NCBI RefSeq assembly: GCF_030758345.1
Contig: NZ_JAVAMO010000007.1
Span: forward strand, 62,001 to 126,000
Direction: 5' to 3'
DNA length: 64,000 nucleotides
Origin: Ruegeria discodermiae
GTDB lineage: Bacteria; Pseudomonadota; Alphaproteobacteria; Rhodobacterales; Rhodobacteraceae
Made by a program: the position numbers and the translations under genes
Part shown: positions 16,572 to 26,650 of the stretch, one piece after another
Layout: every line of letters starts with the position of its first letter
Numbering within the stretch: the stretch's first letter is position 1
The notes under the pieces: generated by a model
Database searches by the model: none
Told to the model about the DNA's origin: nothing
What the model saw: only the letters and a program-made list of their open reading frames with translations

Positions 16572-18477
16572 ACCACTCGCCCTCTATCATGCCGTCATGG
16601 GCAAGCTCTGGGAAAGCGAGCGCATTCGCGGTCAGCGTCAGGCGCGCATCGAGGCACGGACTGCCGGGCGTCGGCAGGGGCGCAGCTACCACCGGACCGG
16701 CCGGGTGTCCGCGCGTAACCTACTCACATCCATGAGACCGGATAGCCGCGCGGCTGTGTTCAAACGGATCCGGGCCGGGGGATGCAAAACGCGGACAAGC
16801 CTTGGCAACCAGCTCTCTTACGTGAATGACAAGGCGGTCTATTCCTATTCGACCATGACCAACCCACTGAGCGATGGGCCGGTGCTGACAGTGGATCAGA
16901 AGAGTGAGATCATTGAGGCCTGGGCGGAAACCTGGCGCGGGACCACAAAGCTTGGCTTTACCTCGCACATGCTGTTGTCCTTTCCAAAAGATGTCACTGT
17001 CGATCAAGTGCGCGAGATCAGCCTCGATTGGGCGGAGCATTTCTTTGAGACAGGCGATTATGGCGATCAATGGGACTATGTGCTCTCGGTGCATGATGAC
17101 CGGGCGCACAAGCATGCGCATATCATTCTCAACAATCGCGGCCTGAACAATGGCACATGGTTTTCTTGTTGGGCAGAGGGTGTGATGTCGCCCCAGCTCA
17201 TGCGCGAGAAACAGGCTGAGATTGCCGAAGCCTATGGCGTGATGCTGGACGCCACGACCCGCCTGGAACGCGGTATCTTCGAGAAGGCACCCGGCATTGA
17301 AGAGATTTACCGAGCCAAAGAAGAGGCTCGCTTGCCGCGGGCGATTGCGCTCAATTCTCAGGAGATGGCCATCGCCAAGGCGCAGGTTGTCGCCTTCGCC
17401 AAGGATTATCGTGCGTTGGCAGACGTGCTTGACCGCATGGATCATAAGCACCTGGCCTACGTGATGCGCCGCATGGCCGCCTGTCTCGGAACAAATGTGC
17501 CACACGCGCTTGCTGCAGGAGAGATTGACATGGAGACCATTCGAACTGTCGGGGACGCCATCGACTATGCCGAGAAGACCATCGAAGCATTGCAGTTGAA
17601 AGCGGATGAGATGGGAGCAACTGAACGACCCGGCTTTGAAGTCAAGGCCGCCTCCGTCATTCGCGATCTGTCGCAGATGGTGCCCGATCCGGATCTTCGG
17701 GCGCGATTTACCAGAGAACTCGATGAGCCTTATCCGCCGGGCGCCGGCGATGAGCGCTTGAGCGCAGCGCTGTCATCGGGGCAGGACGGTGTTCTTGAGG
17801 CGCTCAAGCGGGATGCGGCGCAAGCTGGTCTGAATACGGGTGAACTTGTCGCACGGATCGAGGTCGGTGGCACCCGCAACTACGGGCTTGTGCAGGACTG
17901 GGTGGAGCGGGACAGGGCAGCTGTTCTCGGCAGGGAAGGAATTGATCCGGCGCGGGCCAGTGAGAACCAGCGCGCGCGCGCCCTCGACACGGTCGACGGG
18001 GTCATGGGGCGCTTGCTGAACCGGGCTAGCGAGCTGGGCGCAGATACTGAACTGGTACTGGGATCACAAACCCTGCAATTGGTCGATACCGGGGATCGAT
18101 TGAATGCACCCAAGCCAGCCTTGCAGGATCTTGCAGATATGCTGCGCGGGGGTTCGCTATCGGACGCGCAAGAAGAGACGGTCGCGCGCACGCTCAAGGC
18201 CGAGCTGCATCGGGCTCTGGGTGACGCTGGTATGACGGAGCTGCGGCGTGGAAATTACAAGGTTCTGGAAGACGTGCTGCCAGACAAGGTGGATCAGATT
18301 ACGATCACGCAGGAATTCCTCGAGCTGACCCAAGAGGAGACCGGCGATCAGGTCTACACCGAGCGCGCTTCGGCCTTGCAACAGGACAAGGCCAATGCGG
18401 TTGCCCGGGACACCCATCTGGAAATGCAACGACACCGCGGCCTGGAGCCTGGCCTTGATGATGAGGCGGGTCTCTGA
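16564..18477 (+). CDS. Conjugative relaxase (VirD2/MobP-like)
   Basis: A 637-residue protein with GTG start overlapping the preceding gene. The relaxase domain occupies about residues 70-250. The metal-binding three-histidine motif is VHDDRAHKHAHIILNN at residues 176-191 (H182, H184, H186), with a likely nucleophile tyrosine in LSYVNDK (Y86). The C-terminal half is long, charged and helical. The enzyme would cut one strand at oriT, stay bound to the 5' end and pilot it to the secretion channel through the coupling protein encoded next. The last base of its stop codon is shared with the coupling protein start, so the pair is co-translated. Confidence 0.85.
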   Translation: MSEPLALYHAVMGKLWESERIRGQRQARIEARTAGRRQGRSYHRTGRVSARNLLTSMRPDSRAAVFKRIRAGGCKTRTSLGNQLSYVNDKAVYSYSTMTNPLSDGPVLTVDQKSEIIEAWAETWRGTTKLGFTSHMLLSFPKDVTVDQVREISLDWAEHFFETGDYGDQWDYVLSVHDDRAHKHAHIILNNRGLNNGTWFSCWAEGVMSPQLMREKQAEIAEAYGVMLDATTRLERGIFEKAPGIEEIYRAKEEARLPRAIALNSQEMAIAKAQVVAFAKDYRALADVLDRMDHKHLAYVMRRMAACLGTNVPHALAAGEIDMETIRTVGDAIDYAEKTIEALQLKADEMGATERPGFEVKAASVIRDLSQMVPDPDLRARFTRELDEPYPPGAGDERLSAALSSGQDGVLEALKRDAAQAGLNTGELVARIEVGGTRNYGLVQDWVERDRAAVLGREGIDPARASENQRARALDTVDGVMGRLLNRASELGADTELVLGSQTLQLVDTGDRLNAPKPALQDLADMLRGGSLSDAQEETVARTLKAELHRALGDAGMTELRRGNYKVLEDVLPDKVDQITITQEFLELTQEETGDQVYTERASALQQDKANAVARDTHLEMQRHRGLEPGLDDEAGL

Positions 18478-20387
18478 TGAGCACCCGCCTGCCTCTCTGG
18501 GCTGCGGTGCCCTTTGGAACACTGTGCGGGGCTGCGCTTGGCACCATCGTGGCCGGCTTCTATCTTGCCTTGGCGCTCAGAACTGGCCTCAGCGAGTTCG
18601 ACATGTTTGCGGTTTGGACGTCCGGCGCCGGTCTTCGGTCGGCGCATCCCGAAGCATTCAAAGTGGCATTTGGCGCGGTGGGGCTTGGCGCCATCGGGTT
18701 GGCAGTGCTTGCCTTCAGTTGGTCCTGGGCGCTACGCCGTGATGATTACGGCTCTGCCCATTGGCAGAGCAAGCGCGAACTGAAGGCAAATGACATGCTG
18801 CAGCGCCCGGGGTCGGGTTTCGTTTGTGGTAAATTGGGCCCGCCCACTGCAACGGCTCCCTATATCTCGGCCAGCTCCATTCCACATGTGATGATGGTCG
18901 CTCCAACCCGGGCCGGGAAGGGTGTTGGCTTTGTCATACCCAACCTGCTTTCCTTTGCGGGCTCGGTTGTGGTCCTTGATGTCAAAGGTGAGAATTTCGA
19001 GAAAACAGCCCGGCTGCGCGCGATGAACGGAGATGAGGTTTTTCGCTTTAGTCCGTTCGACTGGGCCAACAGCACGCACTGCTACAACCCCCTGGCCAGG
19101 ATCGCGGTCGCGCCGAGCTTTGCGCAGCAGTTCACCGAGGTCTCGATCCTGGCCGATCTCTTTCTCGACAAGGACAACAAGACGCTGGATACATTCTCCG
19201 AGGCAGGTAAGTCGATTTTTGTCGCGGCCTGTCTGTTGGCGATCCAGCGCGGGCGGCCGACCCTGGGTGAGGTCAACAGGATCGTCACTGCCGGGGACTA
19301 CAAAAATGCCCAGTACAGCGCCTATGCCGAGGAGGCCAAGGAGCCAACGGTGCGTGAGCTCTGGATCAACGCGGCCAGTGCTTCTTCGCGACTGCTGACC
19401 TCCAACATTCAGGCCTTGATGACGGCGGGTCTAAAGCAGTGGGACAATCCTGCGGTGCGCACCGCAACCGATGCCAGCGACTTTACCTTCGACCAGTTCC
19501 GCAAGAAACCGCATGCACTCTATATTGTTGTCTCCGAGGACCACATCTCCACGCTGGCACCGCTCCTGCGGCTAATGTTTGCAGACCTCATTGCCAGCCT
19601 GCGGCTGAACGAGCCCGGATCGGACGAGCCCTGGCCGGTCATGATGATGATCGACGAATTCCAGCAGATGGGTGCAATGCCCTATCTCGAGCGCGCCATC
19701 CATTCGCTCGCTGCCTATGGTGGCCGCGTCGCCATCATCGCCCAATCGCTGGCCTCGCTTGATCGCATCTATGGATCCGAGGGACGCGAAAGCCTTGAGA
19801 ATGGAGCAGGGCTCAAGCTTTACATTACGCCCCGCGACCAGCGCACTGTTCGAGAGGTCTCTGCTGCGGTCGGCAGCACCACCCGCGAGGCCGTCACCCA
19901 TATGTATGGGCGCAACAAGGGTATCCTGGGTGCCACCTCATCCTCCTCCCGACTGGAAGAACGCCCGCTACTCTCTGAAACCGAAGCCCGCACCATGGAT
20001 CCCAATGAGGTCATCATCCTGGCGTCCCCGCAGCACCCGATCCGTGCGCAGCGGATCAAGTATTTCGAGGACCCGTACTTTGCCGGACTGGCAGAACGCC
20101 AGTCAGGTCACGACCATCCCTATCCGCCGAGGGTCGAAGGAATTGGTCCCTGGGTGGAAGAAGAGAATCCGGCACCTGAGGCAGACACCAATGAGGAAAC
20201 CAGTGTACCACTCGGTGAGCGCGCGCGGCGGCGGCGGTCGCGTGCTATGCAATCTGATGTTTCGGAACCAGCAGAGAATGAACCGCGCCCTGAGACCCTC
20301 AATCGGGAGGATCCGGTGCCCGAGAAATGGGAACAGGTGTTCCAAGAGCAGGGGGATTTCATAGACGAGTTGCTAGGCGATCGATGA
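18477..20387 (+). CDS. traG: Type IV coupling protein VirD4/TraG
   Basis: A 636-residue inner-membrane ATPase. Two transmembrane segments lie at about residues 8-33 and 64-85. Walker A is APTRAGKG at 142-149 and Walker B is MMMIDEFQQMG near residue 388. The later TraG signature IAQSLASLDRIYG is present. The acidic C-terminal tail (from about 560) may receive substrates. The protein links the relaxase-DNA complex to the T4SS encoded 22 kb away at 42-53 kb. In related plasmids virD4 and virB genes are usually closer, so the cargo block appears to separate them. Confidence 0.92.
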   Translation: MSTRLPLWAAVPFGTLCGAALGTIVAGFYLALALRTGLSEFDMFAVWTSGAGLRSAHPEAFKVAFGAVGLGAIGLAVLAFSWSWALRRDDYGSAHWQSKRELKANDMLQRPGSGFVCGKLGPPTATAPYISASSIPHVMMVAPTRAGKGVGFVIPNLLSFAGSVVVLDVKGENFEKTARLRAMNGDEVFRFSPFDWANSTHCYNPLARIAVAPSFAQQFTEVSILADLFLDKDNKTLDTFSEAGKSIFVAACLLAIQRGRPTLGEVNRIVTAGDYKNAQYSAYAEEAKEPTVRELWINAASASSRLLTSNIQALMTAGLKQWDNPAVRTATDASDFTFDQFRKKPHALYIVVSEDHISTLAPLLRLMFADLIASLRLNEPGSDEPWPVMMMIDEFQQMGAMPYLERAIHSLAAYGGRVAIIAQSLASLDRIYGSEGRESLENGAGLKLYITPRDQRTVREVSAAVGSTTREAVTHMYGRNKGILGATSSSSRLEERPLLSETEARTMDPNEVIILASPQHPIRAQRIKYFEDPYFAGLAERQSGHDHPYPPRVEGIGPWVEEENPAPEADTNEETSVPLGERARRRRSRAMQSDVSEPAENEPRPETLNREDPVPEKWEQVFQEQGDFIDELLGDR

Positions 20388-20556
20388 TCAGTGCGGGTGC
20401 AATGTGAGCCTGCGTTTTCCGAGAGAGCTTCCACTCTGGGGTAAAGAATCGTTCACACGCAAGAGGACAGTCTCTCAAATGTTGCGGTCAACACCGAGGT
20501 TCGCGATGCGCAGAAAGCGGACTTTGCAAAGTCGAGCGGGGGCCCTAGATATTTGG

Positions 20557-21453
20557 TCAAAGCGCTGCCTTGTCGAAAATGCGAACGACCCAATCGAGGA
20601 AAACCCGGACGCGCGGGGATAGTTGTCGGTTTTGAGGGTAAAATGCAGCCAGCGGGGTTGGGGATGGCGGTGTATCCGGTAAAACTTCCACAAGACGACC
20701 ATCTTCCAAGTCTTCCAGAAAACGATATCTCGGCGCTTGAGTCATCCCGAATCCGTTTCGGGTCAAATGATGCAGAGTGTCAGCGTCGTTTGCGGTAACC
20801 AACGCCGGTAACGTCACTTCCCTAAACTTGTCTCCAACCTTAAACTCCAGCGGCAGTACTGTGCCTGTTCGCGAGGACAGAAAACCAACCATCTGATGAC
20901 CTTTCAAGTCATCAACAGAGTTTGGAGTGCCAAACTTGGCCAGATACTCCGGGCTTGCACAGGTGATCTCCGGAAGGTCTGTCAGGTGTCGCGTGATCAT
21001 GCCACTGTCATCAGGAATACCGGCACGGATGACGCAATCGACCCCTTCGCGCACCAGATCCACCAGGCGCTCTGTCTGACCGAGTTGAAGGCTGATTTTG
21101 GGGTACATTGCGAGGAAATCAGTCAGGTGAGGTAGAAGAAAGACCCGCGTCAGCGTACCAGGGGCATCAATGCGAAGCAGACCTGACGGTTCGTGCCCAC
21201 GCAAGGCGCCTTCAGCTTCTTCAATATCACCCAAAATGGACGCGCATCTTTGGTAATAGGCTTGCCCATCCGGTGTTGGAGCAACATGGCGTGTCGTTCG
21301 ATCCAGCAGCCGACTACCAAGGTCACGCTCCAGCCTCTGGATGGCTTCACTTGCGGTAGACCGCGGAATGTTCAGATCCGCTGCGGCCTTTGTGAAGCTC
21401 CCGCGTTCCAGCACCCGAACAAACAGGCGCATCGTTTCAAGTCGATCGATCAT
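20557..21453 (-). CDS. LysR-family regulator
   Basis: A 298-residue LysR-type regulator. The N-terminal winged helix-turn-helix covers residues 1-65 (GSFTKAAADLNIPRSTASEAI) and a substrate-binding domain follows from about residue 90. It is divergent from the SDR gene starting at 21547, with 93 bases between, so it probably controls that gene and itself in response to a small molecule. It belongs to the subgroup typified by MIDRLETMRLFVRV openings (CrgA/DhcR-like), which commonly sits next to short-chain dehydrogenases. The effector is unknown. Confidence 0.9.
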   Translation of the reverse strand: MIDRLETMRLFVRVLERGSFTKAAADLNIPRSTASEAIQRLERDLGSRLLDRTTRHVAPTPDGQAYYQRCASILGDIEEAEGALRGHEPSGLLRIDAPGTLTRVFLLPHLTDFLAMYPKISLQLGQTERLVDLVREGVDCVIRAGIPDDSGMITRHLTDLPEITCASPEYLAKFGTPNSVDDLKGHQMVGFLSSRTGTVLPLEFKVGDKFREVTLPALVTANDADTLHHLTRNGFGMTQAPRYRFLEDLEDGRLVEVLPDTPPSPTPLAAFYPQNRQLSPRVRVFLDWVVRIFDKAAL

Positions 21454-21546
21454 TGTTCGCTTTTATCGAATTGTCATTCCCAAACAAGACACATTATCTG
21501 GATCGTGTCCCCGTCTATCTTCGCTTCAAACAGAAAGGAGATTGAC

Positions 21547-22284
21547 ATGGTACACGGACAACGAACTGCAATTGTGACTGGCGCCAGCAAAGGGATTGGT
21601 GCAGCCATCGCACTCCGCCTGGCTCAGGATGGCCATACAATCATTGCCAACTATGCAAGTGATGCGGTCAGAGCGAACGAGATTGTAGACGCGATCAAAA
21701 AAGCTGGCGGCCAAGCAATCGCAGTTCAGGGTGACATTTCTGATCCATCCTGCATGCCAAGATTGTTCGATGCGGCTGAACAGGAATTCGGCTCTGTCGA
21801 TGTTCTGGTCAACAACGCGGGTATAATGCGCCTGAGCACAGTTGCATCAACTTCCGATGCTGACTTCGAAGCTCACTGCGCCATCAACATTGGCGGCGTC
21901 TTTCGCGGCATGCGCGAGGCTGCCAACCGCATGAACAAAGGTGGCGCGATTGTCAGCCTGTCCTCCAGTGTTGTTGGGCTCTATCAGCCGTCATACGGGG
22001 TCTATGCGGCGACAAAAGCCGCTGTGGAAGCGATGACCCATGTGCTCGCCAAAGAACTGGGCTCACGTGACATCACCGTGAATGCCGTCGCGCCTGGGCC
22101 GGTTGGGACAGATTTGTTCATCAATGGAAAACCGGAAGCAGTGATTGAAAACATCAAAAAGATGAACCCGTTTGGTCGGCTCGGAACACCCGAAGACATC
22201 GCTGCTGCTGTTTCGCTTCTGGCCGGGCCGGATGGCCGTTGGATCAGTGGTCAAACACTGCGTGCCAATGGCGGTGTTGTCTAA
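21547..22284 (+). CDS. Short-chain dehydrogenase/reductase (SDR)
   Basis: A 245-residue classical SDR. The nucleotide-binding motif is TGASKGIG at residues 11-18, the NNAG motif is present, and the catalytic Ser (VSLSSS) and YxxxK (YAATKAA) are all intact. The ending WISGQTLRANGGVV is typical of 3-oxoacyl-ACP reductase-like members, which prefer NADP(H). A strong AGAAAGGAG ribosome site sets the start at 21547. The divergent LysR gene is the likely regulator. The natural substrate cannot be told from sequence; such pairs often act on quinones or reactive carbonyls. Confidence 0.9.
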   Translation: MVHGQRTAIVTGASKGIGAAIALRLAQDGHTIIANYASDAVRANEIVDAIKKAGGQAIAVQGDISDPSCMPRLFDAAEQEFGSVDVLVNNAGIMRLSTVASTSDADFEAHCAINIGGVFRGMREAANRMNKGGAIVSLSSSVVGLYQPSYGVYAATKAAVEAMTHVLAKELGSRDITVNAVAPGPVGTDLFINGKPEAVIENIKKMNPFGRLGTPEDIAAAVSLLAGPDGRWISGQTLRANGGVV

Positions 22285-22435
22285 GACACCGCTCTCGGAA
22301 AGCTATGCATTTCTGACCAAATGGCGGAAGTGCGGAGATAGCTATCAATCGCACCTAGCGCGAATGGTAGCTATCAGAATTACAATCCGGCAGACGTCCA
22401 AGCTGACATCTTATGCCTATCTACCCTTTTCCTCC

Positions 22436-23338
22436 TTAATCCTTCGATGAGCTGTAGAGTCCAGCATCAATGTCCGCAATGAGACTTGGCTCTGATGGAG
22501 ACCAGTTCAGAACCTCTTGGGTCCATGTGCTCGATGCCGGACTGTCTGAAGCAGCCATGAAACTGAACCAGTCAAAATAGGCTTGCGCATCGTCGCCGGT
22601 TTTGGACGAGACTGGCAGCCCCAGACTGCGACCCAGGGCCTCGGCGATATCCTTGAAAGGCACGCCTTCTTCGGCAACGCCGTGGTAGTGAACACCGCCT
22701 TCGTTGCGCTCCAAAGCCAGCCGGTAAAGACGTGCTGCATCCAGGCGATGGACGGCACACCAGCGGTTTTGTCCTTCGTCGATGTAAGCGCCTTCGCCAT
22801 GTTGCTTCGCGATATCCGCCAGCATTCGGACAAAGCCATGATCTCCAGCGCCATGTACAGAAGGAGCGAGGCGCACAGCAGCAATCTTCACATCTTTTTT
22901 TGCCATTTGCGCGCCAGCGTGTTCCGTCGCAACGCGGGGGTTTACCATGTCGCCCGTCGGAGCAAGGTCTTTTTCCTTGGACTCGACACCTGGCGTCAGT
23001 ATCGCTGTGCCTGATGTCGCAAGGAACAGCCGGTCAGAGCCTGCCAACTCGCTTCCGATTGCGCGGATCACTTCGGCATCATGAGCGCAGTTCTCTGCGA
23101 ACTTCGAGAAGTCGTGGTTGAAACCAAGGTGGATCACAGCGTCTGCCTGAGCAGCGCCTGTGCGCAAACTGTCCAGATTCTGAAGGTCGCCGTGATGTGC
23201 CTCAGCGCCGGCTTTTTTCAAGGCCTCGGCTGAGGATTCTGAACGAGCCAACCCGATGACCGAGTGGTCGTGATCCAATAGTTCGCGGACGACGGCAGAC
23301 CCGACATAGCCGGTGGCTCCGGTTACAAAAACGCGCAT
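22436..23338 (-). CDS. NAD-dependent epimerase/dehydratase-like SDR
   Basis: A 300-residue extended/atypical SDR. It has an N-terminal Rossmann motif VTGATGYVGSAVV, a long loop, HLGFNHDFSKF in place of the usual NAAG region, and a C-terminal part without the classical YxxxK. It resembles the family of putative NAD-dependent epimerases in which Tyr is replaced by His or another residue. An AGGAGA site precedes the ATG. It is divergent from the AraC-family gene at 23523, the likely regulator. Substrate unknown. Confidence 0.85.
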   Translation of the reverse strand: MRVFVTGATGYVGSAVVRELLDHDHSVIGLARSESSAEALKKAGAEAHHGDLQNLDSLRTGAAQADAVIHLGFNHDFSKFAENCAHDAEVIRAIGSELAGSDRLFLATSGTAILTPGVESKEKDLAPTGDMVNPRVATEHAGAQMAKKDVKIAAVRLAPSVHGAGDHGFVRMLADIAKQHGEGAYIDEGQNRWCAVHRLDAARLYRLALERNEGGVHYHGVAEEGVPFKDIAEALGRSLGLPVSSKTGDDAQAYFDWFSFMAASDSPASSTWTQEVLNWSPSEPSLIADIDAGLYSSSKD

Positions 23339-23522
23339 TGATATCTCCTATGACGTGTTGAAACCTGCGCAGCGGCTCAGGTTTTTCGTCATAAAAAGTA
23401 CAGGCGAACTTGGCGTTATCAATAAGTGAATGTCTCGATTGTCTTCGCAATCGTCCCAATCTCTTGGATATACGGCTTCTAGCTGATAGAGTTTTGAAAC
23501 AAACCCAATCGGCAGAGATCAC

Positions 23523-24488
23523 GTGGACCCTCTTTCTGACATCCTCTCCATCCTGAAACCTCAGAGCCATCTGGCAGGTCTTCTCGACCTTGGGCATCCC
23601 TCTGCGATTGGCTTTCCCGATCAGGCGGGTGCTCTGAAATGCAACGCCATGATTTCTGGTGATGCCTGGGTGTCTGTTGAGGGCCGCAAAGAACCCGTTC
23701 TAGTTAAGGAAGGCGACTTTTTTATTCTACCGACGGGTCGTCCTTTTGCGATCAAGACCGATCCTTCTCTTGAAGCCGAACCCGTAGAGCAGCTTCTGAC
23801 AGCGCCACTTTCAATGGAGCCAGCGGTTATCAACGGTGGCGGGGGCACAATGATTGCAAGCTGCCGCTTTGCCGTGTCTCAAGCTCACGCATTCAGGCTC
23901 ATTTCGATGCTGCCGTCGATTATGGTTATTCCGGCGCAAGAAGAGATCGCCGCCCATCTGGTTCATTCCGTGGGATTGATCCTGGAAGAACTGGCTGATG
24001 CGCGTCCGGGCAGTTCCTTGGTTGCTCATCACCTCTCGCACGTGGTCCTGATCCAGACCCTGCGTCATCATCATGCGGAGAAGGATGCCCAACTGAGCTG
24101 GCTTAAGGCGCTCGCTGATACACGCTTAGCTTTGGCTCTGACTGCGATGCACAGTGATCCCGGCAAGAAATGGACACTGAGCGAATTGGCTGAAGTCGCA
24201 AGCATGTCGAGATCGGTCTTTGCAAGGCGTTTCCAAGAAGCCGCAGGACAAAGTCCCATGGAATACCTTGCTGTTCTTCGAATGATTAAAGCGAGCGACC
24301 AACTCCTGTCATCCCGATGCACCATCGCGACCGTTGCTGATGCCTTCGGATATAAGTCCGAAAACGCATTCAACACGGCCTTCAAAAGGGTAATGGGCCG
24401 CCCGCCGCGTCAGTATGTGAATGAGCGTTCCAAGGGTGGTTCGGACCCTGTTTTGACCGCCGAGGACCTATCCCGAAGCTTCCAGTAG
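23523..24488 (+). CDS. AraC-family regulator with cupin sensor
   Basis: A 321-residue AraC-type regulator. An AraC_binding_2/cupin_6 domain covers about residues 5-190, with the early pattern SDILSILKPQSHLAGLLDL, then two helix-turn-helix motifs at about 225-300 (LSELAEVASMSRSVFARRF, ATVADAFGYKSENAFNTAF). The GTG start at 23523 is supported by alignment with the neighbouring paralogue, which starts at the same point with ATG. Its end overlaps the convergent paralogue by 21 bases. It probably controls the divergent SDR at 22436-23338. Confidence 0.87.
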   Translation: MDPLSDILSILKPQSHLAGLLDLGHPSAIGFPDQAGALKCNAMISGDAWVSVEGRKEPVLVKEGDFFILPTGRPFAIKTDPSLEAEPVEQLLTAPLSMEPAVINGGGGTMIASCRFAVSQAHAFRLISMLPSIMVIPAQEEIAAHLVHSVGLILEELADARPGSSLVAHHLSHVVLIQTLRHHHAEKDAQLSWLKALADTRLALALTAMHSDPGKKWTLSELAEVASMSRSVFARRFQEAAGQSPMEYLAVLRMIKASDQLLSSRCTIATVADAFGYKSENAFNTAFKRVMGRPPRQYVNERSKGGSDPVLTAEDLSRSFQ

Positions 24489-25382
24489 ATTTGCTTTTGA
24501 GTAACGCGCAGGAGGGCACCCAACATAGCGGGAGAATGCGGTGCTGAAGGCACTGGACGATCCATACCCGGTCTGCGCGGAGATTTCGGCAATACTGAGA
24601 TCGCCTGCCCGGAGCATATGCTTTGCCAACGTCATCCGCCAGTTTTGCAAGTAGCTCATTGGGGGCATTCCCATGACCCCTTCAAATCGTGTGAAAAACG
24701 CAGACCGCGATAGCCCGGCTTCAGTTGCAAGAGCTTGAACAGTCCAGCTGTAAGCCGGAGCCGCGTGCATGGCTCGCAAACTGGGTCCAACGCGCATGTC
24801 TGCCAATCCACGTAAGAGGCCAGCAGCCGGTGCCGGGTCCGCGCCAGACCGGAAGGCTTCGATCAGTAGGACTTGCAATAGGTTCTCGACGATCACATCT
24901 CGCGCCGGCCGGTTTGCGCGCGCTTCATCGCGAACAAGCTCCGTAAGTGCAGCCAACCGACCCTCACCGCGAACAAAGATCAGATCAGGCAATAGCGAGA
25001 TCAATAGATTAGCGTCCGGGCTGGCAAAGGTGCAGTGTCCCACGAGCTGTTGAACTTCTGGATCCGCATCAGCCGTCCCAAGCCGGAAGATACCGTCTTC
25101 ACCTTCCATTGGGTGGTTGACCAAATCATCGGGTGGTGGAGGGTCCATGCTTGAGAACGTGAAGGATTTGACCGCGGGGATCAGGACAAAGTCACCTGCA
25201 TTTAATACTAGCGGCTCTTTCCCTTCGACCTCCAGGCACGCACGTCCGGTAAGAAGTGAGCAGTAGAATGCTTCGTTTACGTCTTCACGATGCACCCGAA
25301 ACGGCCCAGATGCATGTACCAGTTTGGAATAGGACGCTTTGGGTTGCAGCAGGGAGATAATTTCAGAGAATGGATCTGCCAT
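24468..25382 (-). CDS. AraC-family regulator with cupin sensor (paralogue)
   Basis: A 304-residue regulator of the same subfamily as the gene at 23523: opening ADPFSEIISLLQPKASYS, cupin-type sensor (VLNAGDFVLIP), and two C-terminal helix-turn-helix motifs (VQALATEAGLSRSAFFTRF, AEISAQTGYGSSSAFSTAF). It is divergent from the SDR at 25478 with 95 bases between, so that is its likely target. The two AraC genes converge and overlap by 21 bases at their 3' ends, suggesting an old inverted duplication of an AraC-SDR unit. Confidence 0.87.
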   Translation of the reverse strand: MADPFSEIISLLQPKASYSKLVHASGPFRVHREDVNEAFYCSLLTGRACLEVEGKEPLVLNAGDFVLIPAVKSFTFSSMDPPPPDDLVNHPMEGEDGIFRLGTADADPEVQQLVGHCTFASPDANLLISLLPDLIFVRGEGRLAALTELVRDEARANRPARDVIVENLLQVLLIEAFRSGADPAPAAGLLRGLADMRVGPSLRAMHAAPAYSWTVQALATEAGLSRSAFFTRFEGVMGMPPMSYLQNWRMTLAKHMLRAGDLSIAEISAQTGYGSSSAFSTAFSRYVGCPPARYSKANLLEASG

Positions 25383-25477
25383 TTTGGACTATTGTTAAAG
25401 AGAAACGGACTTACGATTATATATAATACTGTCGACGTCCTCTATTTTCAAGACATCAACAAACAGGAGACAACGTC

Positions 25478-26227
25478 ATGAAGACTGTATTGATCACAGG
25501 ATGTTCTTCGGGATTTGGACTGGAGACGGCACGCTTCTTTCTCGAACAGGGCTGGTCGGTAATCGCGACAATGCGCAAGCCGGATGAAGCCTTATTGCCG
25601 GCCTCGGATCGTTTGACGATCCTGCCATTGGACATCTCGGACAGCGAGAGTATTGCAAAAGCATTGGAAACTGCGGGCCCCATCGACGCTTTGGTGAACA
25701 ATGCTGGCGTGGGCTGGCTTTCGCCCTTCGAGGGCACATCAGAGGATAACCTGCGCCGGATTTTTGACACCAACACGTTTGGCACCATGGAAATGGTCCG
25801 TGCGGTGCTGCCACAAATGCGCGCCACGGGATCAGGGGTGGTCGTGAATGTCTCTTCCAGCGTCACGCTCAAACCGCTGCCGCTGGCTTCGGTCTACACG
25901 GCAAGCAAAGCTGCGGTGAACGCCTTTACAGAATGCCTTGCCCTTGAACTGGCCTCGTTGGGTATTCGGACCCATATTGTTCTACCTGGTCAGGCGCCAA
26001 CAACGAATTTCGGTAAGAACGCAATGGCACTGATGTCAGAATCCAATGACACGCCTGAAGATTACAAGCCGTTCGTCGAGCAGACTATGGCGGCCTTTAT
26101 TAACGCTGAAGGGAAAGAGTTCACTTTCTCAGAAGACGTCGTTCAGGCAATCTGGAAAGCCGTGACCGATACCACTTGTCCGCTGCAAATCCCTGCCGGT
26201 AAGGACTCGGTCGCACTGGCGGCCTAA
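25478..26227 (+). CDS. Short-chain dehydrogenase/reductase (SDR)
   Basis: A 249-residue classical SDR with TGCSSGFG cofactor motif at residues 7-14, NNAG, Ser-rich VNVSSSVTL and the catalytic YTASKAA. It resembles the subgroup of oxidoreductases with PLDISDSES in beta-strand 3. The ribosome site is AACAGGAGACAACGTC. It is divergent from the AraC gene ending at 25382. A terminator follows at 26267-26294. Substrate unknown. Confidence 0.9.
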   Translation: MKTVLITGCSSGFGLETARFFLEQGWSVIATMRKPDEALLPASDRLTILPLDISDSESIAKALETAGPIDALVNNAGVGWLSPFEGTSEDNLRRIFDTNTFGTMEMVRAVLPQMRATGSGVVVNVSSSVTLKPLPLASVYTASKAAVNAFTECLALELASLGIRTHIVLPGQAPTTNFGKNAMALMSESNDTPEDYKPFVEQTMAAFINAEGKEFTFSEDVVQAIWKAVTDTTCPLQIPAGKDSVALAA

Positions 26228-26650
26228 TCCACCCATTTACAACAAGACCCCCTGAAAAATTAGAATGGCCGACCTCAATGGGCCGGCCTTTTTTGCATCC
26301 AGTCGAGCTGATGTGATGAGTCACATGGCCAATCGCCAAATCGGGATCGTGCCGAGCAATGCCTTTACTGTAACAGGCACAGCAGATGAAGCGTTCAGGG
26401 TGTGCCTTGCGCATCTCGGGGTTTGCAAAGTTCGGCGATGAATGTCCGGTTCGGGCTGCCACCGGTCGCTGGCGCAAGTTGCAGATAAATTCGGTCTTGA
26501 ACCCATAACGCGATTTTGCGGCTGTACGGAGAACAGCAACAAATTCCCTATATTCACAATGCAGGCCATTTCTTGGCTCAGTTTCACTAGGTCACGACGG
26601 CTGGATTCTGAAACGCTCTCGGCCACCTAACAATCCGGTCAACGGATTTT
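26228..26650. other. Intergenic stretch after the SDR
   Basis: About 420 bases. The first part is the SDR terminator. The rest has a minus-strand open frame (26321-26626) that looks weakly protein-like at its start but ends in random composition, so I do not call it a gene; it could be a decayed one. Confidence 0.4.
26267..26294 (+). terminator. Intrinsic terminator of the SDR gene
   Basis: GGCCG-A-CC (26267-26274) pairs with GG-C-CGGCC (26281-26288) with one mismatch, followed by TTTTTT. It lies 40 bases after the SDR stop. Confidence 0.7.

Noticed and set aside
26321-26626. Minus-strand frame between the SDR and LysR genes
   Set aside because: The first third looks coding, but the remainder has random composition and no known motif; probably decayed or chance.
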